A DNA stretch of 64,000 nucleotides from contig NZ_CP067100.1 in the NCBI RefSeq assembly GCF_016616235.1, positions 4,771,001-4,835,000 of the forward strand, in the 5' to 3' direction. Numbering within the stretch: position 1 is the first letter of the stretch; each line of letters opens with the position of its first letter. The position numbers and the translations under genes were made by a program. Shown in pieces: positions 51,689 to 61,707 of this stretch. This stretch comes from Bradyrhizobium diazoefficiens. GTDB taxonomy: Bacteria > Pseudomonadota > Alphaproteobacteria > Rhizobiales > Xanthobacteraceae. Under the pieces are notes generated by a model. It saw nothing but the letters and a program-made list of their open reading frames with translations. It was not told where the DNA came from and did not search any database.

Positions 51689-52462
51689 TTACGCCGGCAC
51701 CGGTTCGCCTTCGGCGTGACGATGCTTCTCCGGCAAATAGGCCAGCAGCATTTCGCGCACGAGCGTCGGGCTCTTGGAGTCGCGAATCATCAGGATGCCA
51801 TCGATGATCAGCGTGCGATTGGTCTCTTCATCCAGCAGCTTGCCGTGCAGCTTGTCGGCGATCGGCAGACAGAACAGGTTCGCGACCAGCGCACCGTAAA
51901 GCGTGGCGAGCAGCGCGGTCGCCATGAACGGGCCGAGCTTGGAGGGGTCGGTCATGTTGGCGAACATCTGCACCATGCCGATCAGGGTGCCGATCATGCC
52001 GAAGGCCGGGGCGCAGTCGCCGATGGCGCGGTAGATCTTGCTGCCCTCGTCGAGGTGCATCAGGAAATTGTCGCGGTCGCGCTCGAGATTGTCGCGGATG
52101 AAATCGAGGTCGTAGCCGTCGGCGACGTAGCGGATGCCCTTGGCCAGGAACGGCTCGTCGGTCTCGACCTTTTCGAGGCCGACCGGGCCCTGCTTGCGGG
52201 CGATCTCGGCGATGCGGGCGAGTTCGTCGACGAGGTCGTGGGCCGACAGCCGGCTCATGGTGAAGGCGAACTTGGCGCCGAGCGGGAGGCCATGCAGGAG
52301 CGCCGAGAGCGGAAAGCGGATCATGGTGGCGGAGATCGAGCCGCCGAAGATGATGATGATCGCGTGCTCGGAAATAAACATGTGGAGGTCGCCGCCCATG
52401 AAGATCATCGTGGCGACGACGATGATGCCAGCCGTCAGCCCAACGCCCGTCATGATATCCAT
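51689..52462 (-). CDS. motA: flagellar stator protein MotA
   Basis: A 257-residue inner-membrane protein with four hydrophobic segments. IFGGSISATMIRFP, the large cytoplasmic loop with charged residues (RIAEIARKQG, IRDNLERDRD) and APAFGMIGTLIGMVQMF are diagnostic of the MotA/PomA family. ATG 52462 with GGAG six bases upstream is preferred to the TTG at 52474. Confidence 0.9.
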   Translation of the reverse strand: MDIMTGVGLTAGIIVVATMIFMGGDLHMFISEHAIIIIFGGSISATMIRFPLSALLHGLPLGAKFAFTMSRLSAHDLVDELARIAEIARKQGPVGLEKVETDEPFLAKGIRYVADGYDLDFIRDNLERDRDNFLMHLDEGSKIYRAIGDCAPAFGMIGTLIGMVQMFANMTDPSKLGPFMATALLATLYGALVANLFCLPIADKLHGKLLDEETNRTLIIDGILMIRDSKSPTLVREMLLAYLPEKHRHAEGEPVPA

Positions 52463-52673
52463 GGGAGACTCCAACGCGTACGCAACAACGGCCGTCCTGG
52501 CCGCTGGCGCGGCCCAACCCGAACCGCGATGAGGAACCCTAGTTCGCTGCGATTAAAGACGCGTAAAGGTTAAGTCCAGACGGCGCGCCGGATCGCCCCA
52601 CCGCGCTGAAGAACGCCGGCTCTGCCGGGTGCCGGCAGGAATCTCAACACTTCCCTAACCATGACCGCCCCGG

Positions 52674-53498
52674 CTAGGCCGACAGGCCCGTCAGCTTCAG
52701 GCTGAGTCCGCGCAGGCGCTTGCGGGCGTCGGCATCGTAGGCTTGCGGATTGGCGCGTGCCTCGTTCATGCCGTTGAAGAACAGACCGCTCCGGTTCGCG
52801 ACGTCGTCGCCTGCGACGAGATGCAGGATCGCAGCGCCACCCTGCTCCACCGTCGACATCGGCGTGATGCCGCCCGCGCGCACCATCGTGGTGTTCATGT
52901 AGGTCGCCGGATGCAGCGAATTGACGGTGATGCGGCTTGCCTTCAGCTCCTCCGCGAGATCGATCGTGAACATGATCTGCGAGAGCTTGCTTTGCGCGTA
53001 AGCACGCGAGCCGCTGTAGCCCCTGGTGATCATGACGTCGTCGAAATCGATCGGATGCTGGCCGAGCGAGGCCACGTTGACGATGCGCGATGGCGCAGCC
53101 GCCTTCAACAACGGCAGCAGGAGATACGCGAGCAGGAAGCCGGAGAGATAGTTCACCGCGAAGCGCAGCTCATGGCCGTCGGCGCTCTCTTGCCGTTGCG
53201 GCCCGCCGTTCTGCGAGCCGATGCCGGCATTGCTGACGAAGACGTCGAGGCGTTCGTGGTCGCGCCTCACCGCTTCGGCAAGCTGGCGCGTGCCCGCCAT
53301 CGACGACAGATCGGCCTGGTAAAAGGCCGGCGCGGCATGCCCGGCCTTCGCGATCTCTTCCATCAGCGTCGTCGCACGGGCCGCGTCGCGGCCATGGATC
53401 AGGACCTTTGCGCCCTCAGCGGCAAGACGGCTTGCGACGTAGCGGCCGACGCCATCGGTGGAACCGGTGATCAGAACCGTCTTGCCAACCATGTCCAT
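52674..53498 (-). CDS. short-chain dehydrogenase/reductase
   Basis: A 274-residue SDR. Cofactor motif TGSTDGVG at about residues 10-17, NAG in VSNAGIGSQ, and the catalytic YAQSK (Y and K four apart) preceded by the serine-bearing NVASLG strand. Resembles retinol-dehydrogenase-like SDRs, which use NADP. Substrate unknown. It stands 28 bases from the RraA-like gene on the same strand. Confidence 0.87.
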   Translation of the reverse strand: MDMVGKTVLITGSTDGVGRYVASRLAAEGAKVLIHGRDAARATTLMEEIAKAGHAAPAFYQADLSSMAGTRQLAEAVRRDHERLDVFVSNAGIGSQNGGPQRQESADGHELRFAVNYLSGFLLAYLLLPLLKAAAPSRIVNVASLGQHPIDFDDVMITRGYSGSRAYAQSKLSQIMFTIDLAEELKASRITVNSLHPATYMNTTMVRAGGITPMSTVEQGGAAILHLVAGDDVANRSGLFFNGMNEARANPQAYDADARKRLRGLSLKLTGLSA

Positions 53499-53526
53499 GG
53501 CAGTGCTCCAAGCTGGGATATGGATC

Positions 53527-54246
53527 CTAGTGGATCTCCGCCGAGCGCTTCAGCGCGGCCTTGAGCTTCTCCAGCGAAAAATCGGGGCTGCGGGCGATCT
53601 CCAGGATCGGCGTCTCGCGGCGGCCGCAGAGCTCGGCGGCTTCCGGCAGCTTTGCGGCGACGTCGAGCGGGATCACGATGGCGCCGTGCTGGTCAGCGTG
53701 GATCAGATCGTCTGATTTCACCGTCATCCCGGCGACGCGCACCTCGCCGCCAAAGCTCTCCGCATGCACCCATGCATGCGACGGGCCGATCGAGCCCGCC
53801 AGCGCCTGGAAGCCAGGGGCCCATTGCGGGATGTCGCGGATCGAGCCGTCGGTGATGACGCCGAGGCAGCCGAGCGCCTTGTGCACGTTGCTCTGCACCT
53901 CGCCCCAGAACGCGCCGTAGCCGACATCAGGGCCGTCGATGTCCTGGATCACCGAGATGCGCGGCCCATGGCCAGTGCCGACATATTCGTAATATTCGAT
54001 ACGGCGCTTCGACTGCTCCTCGGCAGACAACGAGGATTTCAGCACTGAGCGGATCGCAACCGTGCGGGCATAGCCGACGATCGGCGGCAGGTCGGGGAAT
54101 GGGCAGACCAGTTGCTTGGTGGTGTAGCCGATCAGCCGGCGCTCGGGCGCCACGATCTCCATGGCGTTGCAGATCGTCGGCGTGTCATAGCGGCCCAGCG
54201 CTTCGAGGACGGCAGCGGGCAGCGGCCCGGTCGCGGTATCAGTCAC
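53527..54246 (-). CDS. RraA-family aldolase-like protein
   Basis: A 239-residue RraA-fold protein, second in this window after LigK. VITDGSIRDIPQW corresponds to the LigK Arg-Asp motif, and HADQHGAIVIPLDV is the conserved C-terminal block. An insertion around 85-115 (YYEYVGTGHGPRIS) distinguishes it from LigK, so it may be an aldolase or decarboxylase for another oxoacid. GTG 54246 with GGGAG upstream is the chosen start. Confidence 0.8.
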   Translation of the reverse strand: MTDTATGPLPAAVLEALGRYDTPTICNAMEIVAPERRLIGYTTKQLVCPFPDLPPIVGYARTVAIRSVLKSSLSAEEQSKRRIEYYEYVGTGHGPRISVIQDIDGPDVGYGAFWGEVQSNVHKALGCLGVITDGSIRDIPQWAPGFQALAGSIGPSHAWVHAESFGGEVRVAGMTVKSDDLIHADQHGAIVIPLDVAAKLPEAAELCGRRETPILEIARSPDFSLEKLKAALKRSAEIH

Positions 54247-54365
54247 GGCGTTGTCTCCCAGATTGGCGGCTGATTGACGCGAGGCCGCCGGCACAGGGCG
54301 ATATAGCCGAGATCGCGGCTCAGCCCAACTGGGTCGCCTTCATGGCAGATATCCGCGAAAATCGT

Positions 54366-55244
54366 TCAGTGCAGCCGGCCAGGCCGATCGTCGTGCGGCG
54401 GCTCGGACAAGTTCGCCAGCGTCGGCGCAGATGGCGGCGAAGTGACCTCGCCGCCCGCCGGCGCGGCGGCTTCCACCGCGCGCGCCTGGTCGCGGTAGGA
54501 TTTGTAGCCGAGCGGCAGGAAGAGCAGATACAGCACGGTGCCGATCGAGAGCACGTGCCAGGGATAGGCGATCAGAATCGCGATGAAGACGATCACCGCG
54601 ACGAAGGCCGGCAGTACCAGCTCGGGCGGTACGCGCATGCGCTTGGTCTTGCCGGAGAACACCGGCAGCCGCGACACCATCAGGAAGGCGATCAGCAGCG
54701 TGTAGGCCGCGGTCACCGCAGCGGGCCAGCGGCCGAGCTCGAGAAACGCGACATAGATCGGCAGCAGCACCGTGATGGCACCGGCGGGTGCCGGCACGCC
54801 GGTAAAGAAATTGGCGGCGAAGGCCGGCTTGTTCGGATCGTCCATGGTGGCGTTGAAGCGCGCCAGACGCAGGCCGCCGGAGATCGCGAACACCATCGCG
54901 GCGATCCAGCCGGCATTGCCGAGCTCGTGCAGCTGCCAGAAATACAGCATCAGGCCGGGCGCGACGCCGAAATTGACGAAGTCGGCGAGGCTGTCGAGCT
55001 CGGCGCCGAATTTCGACTGGCCCTTGATCAGGCGCGCAACGCGGCCGTCGATGCCGTCGAGCGCAGCCGCGAACACAATGGCGTAGACGGCGAGCGACAT
55101 CCGCCCTTCGATCGACAGCCGGATCGAGGTCAGGCCAGCGCAGATCGCCAGCAGCGTGATGACGTTGGGCACCAGCATCCGCACCGGGATCGGGCGGAAC
55201 CGCCGCCGGCGTATATCGGGATCTCTCAAATCATAGGGTGTCAT
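54366..55244 (-). CDS. pssA: CDP-diacylglycerol--serine O-phosphatidyltransferase
   Basis: A 292-residue inner-membrane enzyme making phosphatidylserine. The CDP-alcohol motif is complete: DGIDGRVARLIKGQSKFGAELDSLAD matches DG-AR-G-D-D in the expected spacing (shown as motif). About six hydrophobic helices follow. It lies 85 bases after psd on the same strand, so both steps of phosphatidylethanolamine synthesis are side by side. Confidence 0.92.
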   Translation of the reverse strand: MTPYDLRDPDIRRRRFRPIPVRMLVPNVITLLAICAGLTSIRLSIEGRMSLAVYAIVFAAALDGIDGRVARLIKGQSKFGAELDSLADFVNFGVAPGLMLYFWQLHELGNAGWIAAMVFAISGGLRLARFNATMDDPNKPAFAANFFTGVPAPAGAITVLLPIYVAFLELGRWPAAVTAAYTLLIAFLMVSRLPVFSGKTKRMRVPPELVLPAFVAVIVFIAILIAYPWHVLSIGTVLYLLFLPLGYKSYRDQARAVEAAAPAGGEVTSPPSAPTLANLSEPPHDDRPGRLH

Positions 55245-55329
55245 TGCTGGTCCTCACCTCAAGGCGAGATATAGCAAGCCGCATCCCCCTCCGCCATTGC
55301 GGCGGGAGGTCCCCATGGACAGGCTTTGG

Positions 55330-56028
55330 TTAATTGGCGCGGAAAGCGCGGCTCGGGTCCTCCCCGACGAGATCGGCCAGGATGGTCTCGCCCGCGATCG
55401 CGGTCTGCCCTTCCGACACCAGCGCCTTGGTGCCGACAGGCAGATAGACGTCGAGCCGCGAGCCGAAGCGGATCAGGCCAAATCGCTCGCCGGCGCCAAT
55501 GGCCTGCCCCTCCTTCACGAAGCAGACGATGCGCTTGGCGACAAGGCCTGCGATCTGGATCACGCCGATCCGCGCCGTCGGCGTCGAGATCACCAGCGAA
55601 TTGCGCTCATTGTCCTCGCTCGCCTTGTCGAGCTCGGCATTGATGAACAGTCCGGGCCGGTAGGCGATGCGGTCCACCCTGCCCGCTACGGGAGCGCGGT
55701 TCACGTGGCAGTTGAACACGCTCATGAACACCGAGATGCGCGGCAGCGGCCGGTCGCCGAGCCCGAGTTCGGCCGGCGGCAACGCCATGGTGATCATCGA
55801 GACGCGGCCGTCGGCCGGCGACACCACGAGCCCCTCGCGCACCGGCGTCACGCGCACCGGGTCGCGGAAGAACAGCGCGCACCACACGGTCAGGATCGTG
55901 CCGATCCAGCCCAGCGGCGACCACAGCCAGAACAGGATCAGGCTGGCCAGCGCAAAGCCGCCGATGAAGGGATAACCCTCCTTGTGGATCGGCGGGATCT
56001 GACGCTGGATCGAATCGAGAATGGACAT
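55330..56028 (-). CDS. psd: phosphatidylserine decarboxylase proenzyme
   Basis: A 232-residue membrane-associated enzyme of the short (archaeal/rhizobial) Psd type. Self-cleavage is expected between G189 and S190 of IRFGSRLD, making the pyruvoyl group. VVSPADGRV and [13 protein letters not shown] are family blocks. It converts phosphatidylserine to phosphatidylethanolamine. ATG 56028 is used; the longer arginine-rich reading overlaps the ABC transporter gene. Confidence 0.92.
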   Translation of the reverse strand: MSILDSIQRQIPPIHKEGYPFIGGFALASLILFWLWSPLGWIGTILTVWCALFFRDPVRVTPVREGLVVSPADGRVSMITMALPPAELGLGDRPLPRISVFMSVFNCHVNRAPVAGRVDRIAYRPGLFINAELDKASEDNERNSLVISTPTARIGVIQIAGLVAKRIVCFVKEGQAIGAGERFGLIRFGSRLDVYLPVGTKALVSEGQTAIAGETILADLVGEDPSRAFRAN

Positions 56029-56113
56029 CGCTATCTGCCGCTGGAGGGTTAATGGCGCAAGGTCACCCCGGCGCGGTGGCTTGTTTAGGCCAGAGTTGGG
56101 ACCGGAGACAAGC

Positions 56114-58069
56114 TCACTCCGCGGCCGCCGGCGCCGCCAGGACGTCCTCGACCGGCGGCGGCTCCCGGTTAGGCGCATCGCTCGAATCGGCCATCTGGGC
56201 CAGTTTCTCGCGTGCGGCCTCCGCCTCGCGCTGCCTGTTCCACATGCTGGCATAGAGGCCGCCCTGTGCGAGCAGGCTGGCATGCGTGCCGCGTTCGGCG
56301 ATGCGGCCCTGGTCCAGCACGATGATCTCGTCGGCACCTACGATGGTCGAGAGCCGGTGTGCAATCACCAGCGAGGTGCGGTTTTTGGCGACGCGGTCGA
56401 GCGCGCCCTGGATCTCGTGCTCGGTATGGGTGTCGAGCGCCGAAGTCGCCTCGTCCAGCACCAGGATCGGCGGTGCCTTGAGCACGGTGCGCGCGATCGC
56501 GACGCGCTGCTTCTCGCCGCCCGAGAGCTTCAGGCCGCGCTCGCCGACCTGGGTCTCGTAGCCCATCGGCGCCATGCGGATGAAATGGTCGATCTGCGCC
56601 AGCCGCGCCGCCTCCTCGACCTCCACATCAGTCGCATCCCAGCGGCCGTAGCGAATGTTGTAGCGGATGGTATCGTTGAACAGCACGGTGTCCTGCGGCA
56701 CCATGCCGATCGAGGCGCGCAAGCTGGCTTGCGTGACCTCCCGGATGTCCTGCCCGTCGATCAGGATCTTGCCGCCGGAGATGTCGTAGAGGCGGAACAG
56801 CAGCCGTGAGATCGTCGACTTGCCCGCGCCGGAGGGACCGACGATCGCGACGGTCTTGCCGGCCGGCACCTCGAAGCTGATGCCTTTCAGGATCGGCCGT
56901 GCCGGCTCATAGGCAAAGCGCACGTCCTCGAAGCGAACCGTACCGGCGGAGATGACCAGCGGCTTCGCGTCCGGCGCGTCCTTGATCTCGGCCTCGCGGC
57001 CGAGCACGCCGAACATCTTCTCGATGTCGATGATCGCCTGCTTGATCTCGCGATAGACCATGCCCATGAAATTCAGCGGCTGGTAGAGCTGGATCATCAT
57101 GGCGTTGACCAGCACGAAATCGCCGACCGTGTTGGTGCCGTTGCGCACGCCGATCGCGCACATCAGCATGGTCGCAGTCAGCCCCAGCGTGAAGATCACG
57201 GCTTGGCCGGTGTTGAGCACGGCGAGCGAGGTATAGGCCTGGATGCTCGATTCCTCGTAACGCGCGACCGACCGGTCGTAACGCTGCGCCTCGCGCGCCT
57301 CGGCGCTGAAATATTTGACGGTCTCGTAATTGAGCAGCGAATCGATCGCCTTGGTGTTCGCTTCCGTGTCGGAATCGTTCATCTTGCGGCGGATGCCGAT
57401 CCGCCATTCGGTCGCGATGTAGGTGTAGTACATGTAGACCGCGACCGTGATCAGTGTCGCGACCACGTAGCGCCAGTCGAACTGCCAGAGCAGCACCGCC
57501 AGCAACAGCGAGACCTCGACGATGGTCGGGATCAGCTGGAGGATCACCATGCGCACGATGACCTCGATGCCCTCGCGGCCGCGCTCGAGCACGCGCGTCA
57601 GGCCGCCGGTCTTGCGCTCGAGGTGAAAGCGCAGCGACAGCTCGTGCATGTGGACGAAGGTGATGGTGGCGAGCTTGCGCACCGCATGCATAGCGACGCG
57701 GGCGAAGATGCCGTCGCGCCACTGCGTCAGCACCGCCATCAGGATGCGCATCGCGCCGTAGCTCGCGGTCAGCAGCAGCGGCGAGGCGATCACCCAGAGA
57801 TGCCAGTTGTCGGCCGCGACCGGCGCGGTATGGGCGCCGGTCAGCGCGTCGGTCGCCCATTTGAAGCTGAACGGCACGCTGAGCGTGATCAGCTTGGCGG
57901 CGAGCAGCAGCACCATGGACCAGACCACGCGCATCTTCAGGTCGAAGCGGTCGCCCGGCCAGATGTAGGGCCACAGATGCGCCAGCGTGCCCATCAGCGT
58001 GGCCCGCTCCGGCGGTCCCCCAGCGGGCTCAGGAACGTTGGGGCCGTCGAACGATTGAGGTTGGTCCAT
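56114..58069 (-). CDS. ABC transporter, ATM1/HMT1-like half exporter
   Basis: A 651-residue homodimeric exporter with six transmembrane helices (about 45-340) fused to an ATPase. Walker [10 protein letters not shown], signature LSGGEKQR and Walker [10 protein letters not shown] are intact. [12 protein letters not shown] in the membrane part is typical of ATM1/ABCB7 proteins, which export glutathione-linked or iron-sulfur-related compounds and heavy metal conjugates. ATG 58069 follows a TTG at 58072. Confidence 0.88.
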   Translation of the reverse strand: MDQPQSFDGPNVPEPAGGPPERATLMGTLAHLWPYIWPGDRFDLKMRVVWSMVLLLAAKLITLSVPFSFKWATDALTGAHTAPVAADNWHLWVIASPLLLTASYGAMRILMAVLTQWRDGIFARVAMHAVRKLATITFVHMHELSLRFHLERKTGGLTRVLERGREGIEVIVRMVILQLIPTIVEVSLLLAVLLWQFDWRYVVATLITVAVYMYYTYIATEWRIGIRRKMNDSDTEANTKAIDSLLNYETVKYFSAEAREAQRYDRSVARYEESSIQAYTSLAVLNTGQAVIFTLGLTATMLMCAIGVRNGTNTVGDFVLVNAMMIQLYQPLNFMGMVYREIKQAIIDIEKMFGVLGREAEIKDAPDAKPLVISAGTVRFEDVRFAYEPARPILKGISFEVPAGKTVAIVGPSGAGKSTISRLLFRLYDISGGKILIDGQDIREVTQASLRASIGMVPQDTVLFNDTIRYNIRYGRWDATDVEVEEAARLAQIDHFIRMAPMGYETQVGERGLKLSGGEKQRVAIARTVLKAPPILVLDEATSALDTHTEHEIQGALDRVAKNRTSLVIAHRLSTIVGADEIIVLDQGRIAERGTHASLLAQGGLYASMWNRQREAEAAREKLAQMADSSDAPNREPPPVEDVLAAPAAAE

Positions 58070-58194
58070 CAAATAGCCTGAAGGCCCACCGGATGCGGGC
58101 CGCGTTACGATTGCGATTTTCGCCCGTCATATAGAGCCTTCTCGATGCCAGCGCACCCCGCCAGATGGCGAATCTTCGATTGTTTGTCGTCATT

Positions 58195-58226
58195 TACCGG
58201 TAGATTTCCGGGTGATCCGAATCACC
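58195..58226. promoter_or_regulatory. palindromes upstream of the LOG-type gene
   Basis: TACCGGTA (58195-58202) and GGTGAT-CCGA-ATCACC (58211-58226) lie 35-65 bases before ATG 58261. They may be regulator sites; no matching regulator is adjacent. Confidence 0.3.
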
Positions 58227-58260
58227 GATTGGACTTGACGCCTCTTCGCTGCAATGCATC

Positions 58261-58875
58261 ATGACATCAATGAGCACCATTAAAACCGTCTGTGTCTATT
58301 GCGGCTCCGGCCCAGGAACCAATCCCCGCTTCACCGAAGGCGCCAAGGCGTTCGGCAAGGCACTCGCCGACAACAACATCCGCCTGGTCTATGGCGGCGG
58401 CTCGCTCGGCCTGATGGGCTCGGTCGCGACCTCCGTGCTCGATCACGGCGGTACCGTCACCGGCATCATTCCCGAATTCCTGCGCAAGCGCGAGAATGCG
58501 CTGACGCGGGTGCAGGAGATGATCGTCACCCCCGACATGCATGAGCGCAAGCGGCTGATGTTCGAACGCTCCGACGCCTTCGTGGCGCTGCCGGGCGGCG
58601 TCGGCACGCTGGAGGAGCTGGTCGAGCAATTGACCTGGAAGCAGCTCGGCCGTCACGCCAAGCCGGTGCTGCTCGCCAATATCGACAATTTCTGGGAGCC
58701 GCTGTTCTCGCTGCTGTCGCATATGCGCCAGACCGAGTTCATCCGTGCCGGCCTGTCGGTCGATATCCTCAAGGCCGATCGGATCGAGGACATCCTGCCG
58801 AAGCTGAAGGCGGCCGCGGCGCAGATCGCCGAAGCGGAAAAGCAGATGACCCCGGAAGTGGCGCGCAGGCTGTAA
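58261..58875 (+). CDS. LOG-family nucleoside 5'-monophosphate phosphoribohydrolase
   Basis: A 204-residue Rossmann-fold protein (TIGR00730). The family motif PGGVGTLEE is present, along with the preceding HERKRLMFE. LOG enzymes release free cytokinin from its ribotide or hydrolyse AMP. Two ATGs (58261, 58270) are possible. In a plant-associated genus cytokinin activation is an attractive idea but not shown here. Confidence 0.88.
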   Translation: MTSMSTIKTVCVYCGSGPGTNPRFTEGAKAFGKALADNNIRLVYGGGSLGLMGSVATSVLDHGGTVTGIIPEFLRKRENALTRVQEMIVTPDMHERKRLMFERSDAFVALPGGVGTLEELVEQLTWKQLGRHAKPVLLANIDNFWEPLFSLLSHMRQTEFIRAGLSVDILKADRIEDILPKLKAAAAQIAEAEKQMTPEVARRL

Positions 58876-58879
58876 CGCC

Positions 58880-59257
58880 CTACTCTGCCGGGAACGTCAC
58901 CGCCTCGATCCGGTTGCCGTCGGGATCGGTGACGAAGGCTGCGTAGTAACGGACGCGGTCATGCGGGCGGATGCCCGGCGGGCCATCGGACGCGCCGCCG
59001 GCGGACAGCGCCGCGGCGTGAAACGCATCGACCTCGCCTGTCGTCTTCGCGCGTAGACAAGTGTGCACGCCGCTTTCCGGGGCTACGGGCGGCATGCCTT
59101 CCCGCAGATTGATCCAGAATTCAGGATAGGCCTTGCCGAAGCCGACCGTGCGCGGGCGCGTGATGAGGCGCGTGAGGCCGAGGGTAGCGAGTGTCGTCTC
59201 ATAGAATCTTGCGGCGCGTTCGAGATCGCTGACGCCGACGGAAATGTGGTCGATCAT
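58880..59257 (-). CDS. glyoxalase-fold (VOC) protein
   Basis: A 125-residue single-domain VOC protein. MIDHISVGVSDLERAARFY at the start and FVTDPDGNRIEAVTFP at the end carry the likely metal ligands. Too short for an extradiol dioxygenase; more like lactoylglutathione lyase or resistance proteins. Its stop is four bases from the convergent LOG gene. Confidence 0.83.
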   Translation of the reverse strand: MIDHISVGVSDLERAARFYETTLATLGLTRLITRPRTVGFGKAYPEFWINLREGMPPVAPESGVHTCLRAKTTGEVDAFHAAALSAGGASDGPPGIRPHDRVRYYAAFVTDPDGNRIEAVTFPAE

Positions 59258-59281
59258 GTCCTGCCCTCTCCTCCCGCTCCA

Positions 59282-59405
59282 CTGTCATCGCCCGGCCGGT
59301 GCGCAATTACGCACGAGGTCCGGGTGATCCAGTACTCCGAGACGCTGCGGCGTTACAGAGAAGCCGCGGTGTACTGGATACCCCGCTTTCGCGGGATATG
59401 ACAGT
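59282..59405. repeat. palindromic intergenic repeat, inverted copy of the 32004 family
   Basis: Shares GTCATCGCCCGG, CCAGTACTCCGAGAC and the tail GGATATGACAG, in reverse orientation, with the elements at 32004 and 46517. Confidence 0.65.
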
Positions 59406-59418
59406 CGTCGAGGGGGGC

Positions 59419-61032
59419 CTACGCCGGCGCGCCCGACTTCACCAGCTTGTAGATCACCGAATCCATCAGCGCCTGGAACGAGGCATCGATGATGTTCGGG
59501 GACACGCCGACCGTAGTCCAGCGGTCGCCGTTCTCGTCCTCGCTCTCGATCAGGACGCGCGTGACCGCGCCGGTGCCGCCGTTGAGGATACGCACGCGGT
59601 AGTCGATCAGCGTCAGGCCTTCGATATATTTCTGGTACTTGCCGAGATCTTTTCGCAAGGCGACGTCGAGCGCATTGACGGGGCCGTTGCCTTCGGCGGC
59701 CGAGATCAGATGCTCGCCGGCGACGTCGACCTTCACCACCGCCAACGCGACGGTGACGCGCTCGCCATGCGAATTGTAGCGCTGCTCGACATTGACGTCG
59801 AACTGCTCGACCTCGAAATAATGCGGCACCTTGCCGAGCGTGCGGCGCGCCAGCAGCTCGAACGAGGCATTGGCGGATTCATAGGCGTAGCCTTGCGCCT
59901 CGCGCTCCTTCAATTCCTCGACGAGACGCGTCAGCTTCGGATCGCTCTTCTCGTAAGCGATGCCGGCGCGGTCGAGCTCGGCGATGACATTGGAGCGGCC
60001 GGCCTGATCGGAGACCAGCACCTTGCGGTGGTTGCCGACCAGTTCAGGCAGGACGTGCTCGTAGGTCTGCGGGTCCTTCATCACGGCGGAGGCATGAATG
60101 CCGGTCTTGGTGACGAAGGCGCTCTCGCCGACATACGCCGCATGCCGGTTCGGCACGCGGTTGAGCATGTCGTCGAGCGTGCGTGAGACTTTGACCAGCG
60201 TCGCCAGCTTCTCCGGCGTGATGCCGATCTCGAAGCCGTCTGCAAACTCTTTCTTCAATTTCAATGTCGGGATCAGCGAGCAGAGATTGGCGTTGCCGCA
60301 GCGCTCGCCAAGGCCGTTCAAGGTGCCCTGGATCTGCCGCGCACCCGCGCGCACCGCGGCGAGCGAATTCGCCACCGCCTGCTCGGTGTCGTTATGGGCG
60401 TGGATGCCGATGTGGTCGCCGGGGATGTGCTTGGTCACCTCGGTGACGATGGCCTCGATCTCGTGTGGCATGGTGCCGCCATTGGTATCGCACAGCACCA
60501 CCCAGCGCGCGCCGGCATCGAAGGCCGCCTTCGCGCAGGCGAGCGCGAAGCTCGCATCCTCCTTGTAGCCGTCGAAGAAGTGCTCGCAATCGAGCATCAC
60601 TTCACGACCGGCAGCCTTTGCGGCTGCAACACTGTCGCGGATCGAGGCGAGATTCTCTTCCTTCGTCGTCTCCAGCGCGACGCGCACCTGATAGGCCGAG
60701 GATTTTGCGACAAAACAGATCGCATCGGCTTTCGCTGCGAGAAGGCCGGCGACGCCGGGATCGTTGGAGACCGAGCGCCCGGCCCGCCGCGTCATGCCGA
60801 AGGCGGTGAAGCGCGCGTGCTTGAGCTTCGGCTTGGAGCCAAAGAATTCGCTGTCGAGCGGATTGGCGCCGGGATAGCCGCCCTCGACATAGTCGATGCC
60901 GAGATCGTCGAGCATAGCGGCAATGACCTGCTTGTCGGCCAGGGTGAAATCGACGCCATTGGTCTGCGCGCCGTCGCGCAGCGTAGTGTCGAACAGATAG
61001 AGACGCTCTTTCTTTGCCGGTGCCGAGCTCAT
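59419..61032 (-). CDS. cimA: (R)-citramalate synthase
   Basis: A 537-residue enzyme of the isopropylmalate-synthase family. FDTTLRDGAQTNGVDFT at the start, HAHNDTEQAVANSLAAV and GLGERCGNANL are the catalytic-barrel motifs; the C-terminal regulatory domain (about 400-537) follows. It condenses acetyl-CoA with pyruvate to citramalate, giving 2-oxobutyrate for isoleucine without threonine. The VDFT variant and the RAGxxxxx FGMTRR segment fit CimA better than LeuA. Confidence 0.9.
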   Translation of the reverse strand: MSSAPAKKERLYLFDTTLRDGAQTNGVDFTLADKQVIAAMLDDLGIDYVEGGYPGANPLDSEFFGSKPKLKHARFTAFGMTRRAGRSVSNDPGVAGLLAAKADAICFVAKSSAYQVRVALETTKEENLASIRDSVAAAKAAGREVMLDCEHFFDGYKEDASFALACAKAAFDAGARWVVLCDTNGGTMPHEIEAIVTEVTKHIPGDHIGIHAHNDTEQAVANSLAAVRAGARQIQGTLNGLGERCGNANLCSLIPTLKLKKEFADGFEIGITPEKLATLVKVSRTLDDMLNRVPNRHAAYVGESAFVTKTGIHASAVMKDPQTYEHVLPELVGNHRKVLVSDQAGRSNVIAELDRAGIAYEKSDPKLTRLVEELKEREAQGYAYESANASFELLARRTLGKVPHYFEVEQFDVNVEQRYNSHGERVTVALAVVKVDVAGEHLISAAEGNGPVNALDVALRKDLGKYQKYIEGLTLIDYRVRILNGGTGAVTRVLIESEDENGDRWTTVGVSPNIIDASFQALMDSVIYKLVKSGAPA

Positions 61033-61048
61033 CGCGAGCGTCCGTTCT

Positions 61049-61172
61049 TGTTACCTCCCCCCTTGTGGGGGAGGTCGACGATGCGCAGCATCGTCGGGAG
61101 GGGGGTGCCACACGGGTGGCCGGAGTGCGGAGCTACCCCCCTCCCCAACCCTGCCCCACAAGGGGGGAGGGA
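61049..61172. repeat. large palindromic intergenic repeat related to 20210
   Basis: CCTCCCCCCTTGTGGGGGAGG and its complement at the far end (CCACAAGGGGGGAGG) flank a GATGCGCAGCATCGTC hairpin like that inside the 20210 element. Lies between cimA and the GNAT gene. Confidence 0.7.
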
Positions 61173-61210
61173 GCGGAGAGAGGATCGCATTTGGTGAACA
61201 CGCTCCCGGC

Positions 61211-61702
61211 TCATTGGCCCGCTCCGAGCGTCTTCTTCATGGTGGTGTTGGCGAGCCACTCGTCATTGATGGTGACGCTGTTGCGCTGCTGGGCGGTGTA
61301 GCCGCGCTTGGCGAAGAAGTTTTGGGCGGTGTCGCTGGCGTCAACGGTCAGAGCCGTTGCGCCGCGACTGCCCGCAAGCTTCTCCAGCGCATCGACCAGC
61401 ATGGTCGCGATGCCTTGCCCGACAGCGGCCGGATGCACATAGAGCATGCGGATGTGATCGGTGCCGCGCAAGGACGCGAAGCCCACGGGCGAGCCTTCCA
61501 GCGTCGCGATCAGCGTCAGGTCGGCGGCGAGATGCTTGCCGAACTCTTCGCTTTCCGCCGCTTCCATCCAGGCCTGCTGCTGCGCCTCGCTATAGTCCTC
61601 GCCGGTCAGCTCCTCGATGCTGGCGGCGAAGATCGCGGCGAGCAGCGGCACGTCATCCGGCAGGAAGGGCCGCAAGCCGGGCTTTGGGTGTGCTTGTGCC
61701 AT
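61211..61702 (-). CDS. GNAT-family N-acetyltransferase
   Basis: A 163-residue acetyltransferase. The acetyl-CoA-binding strand and loop appear as RMLYVHPAAVGQGIATMLVDAL, and NFFAKRGYTAQQR is the end of the fold. It shares an operon with cysS and a 37-residue protein (starts five bases after the latter's stop). Substrate unknown. Confidence 0.87.
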   Translation of the reverse strand: MAQAHPKPGLRPFLPDDVPLLAAIFAASIEELTGEDYSEAQQQAWMEAAESEEFGKHLAADLTLIATLEGSPVGFASLRGTDHIRMLYVHPAAVGQGIATMLVDALEKLAGSRGATALTVDASDTAQNFFAKRGYTAQQRNSVTINDEWLANTTMKKTLGAGQ

Positions 61703-61707
61703 CGTCC

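Noticed and set aside
53527..54246. RraA-like gene considered as a second ligK of the ring-cleavage pathway
   Set aside because: It has an insertion absent from LigK, is far from the operon, and has no TetR operator.
32004..61172. Palindromic repeats considered as a CRISPR array or insertion sequence ends
   Set aside because: They are dispersed single elements between genes, without regular spacers, transposase genes or target duplications.
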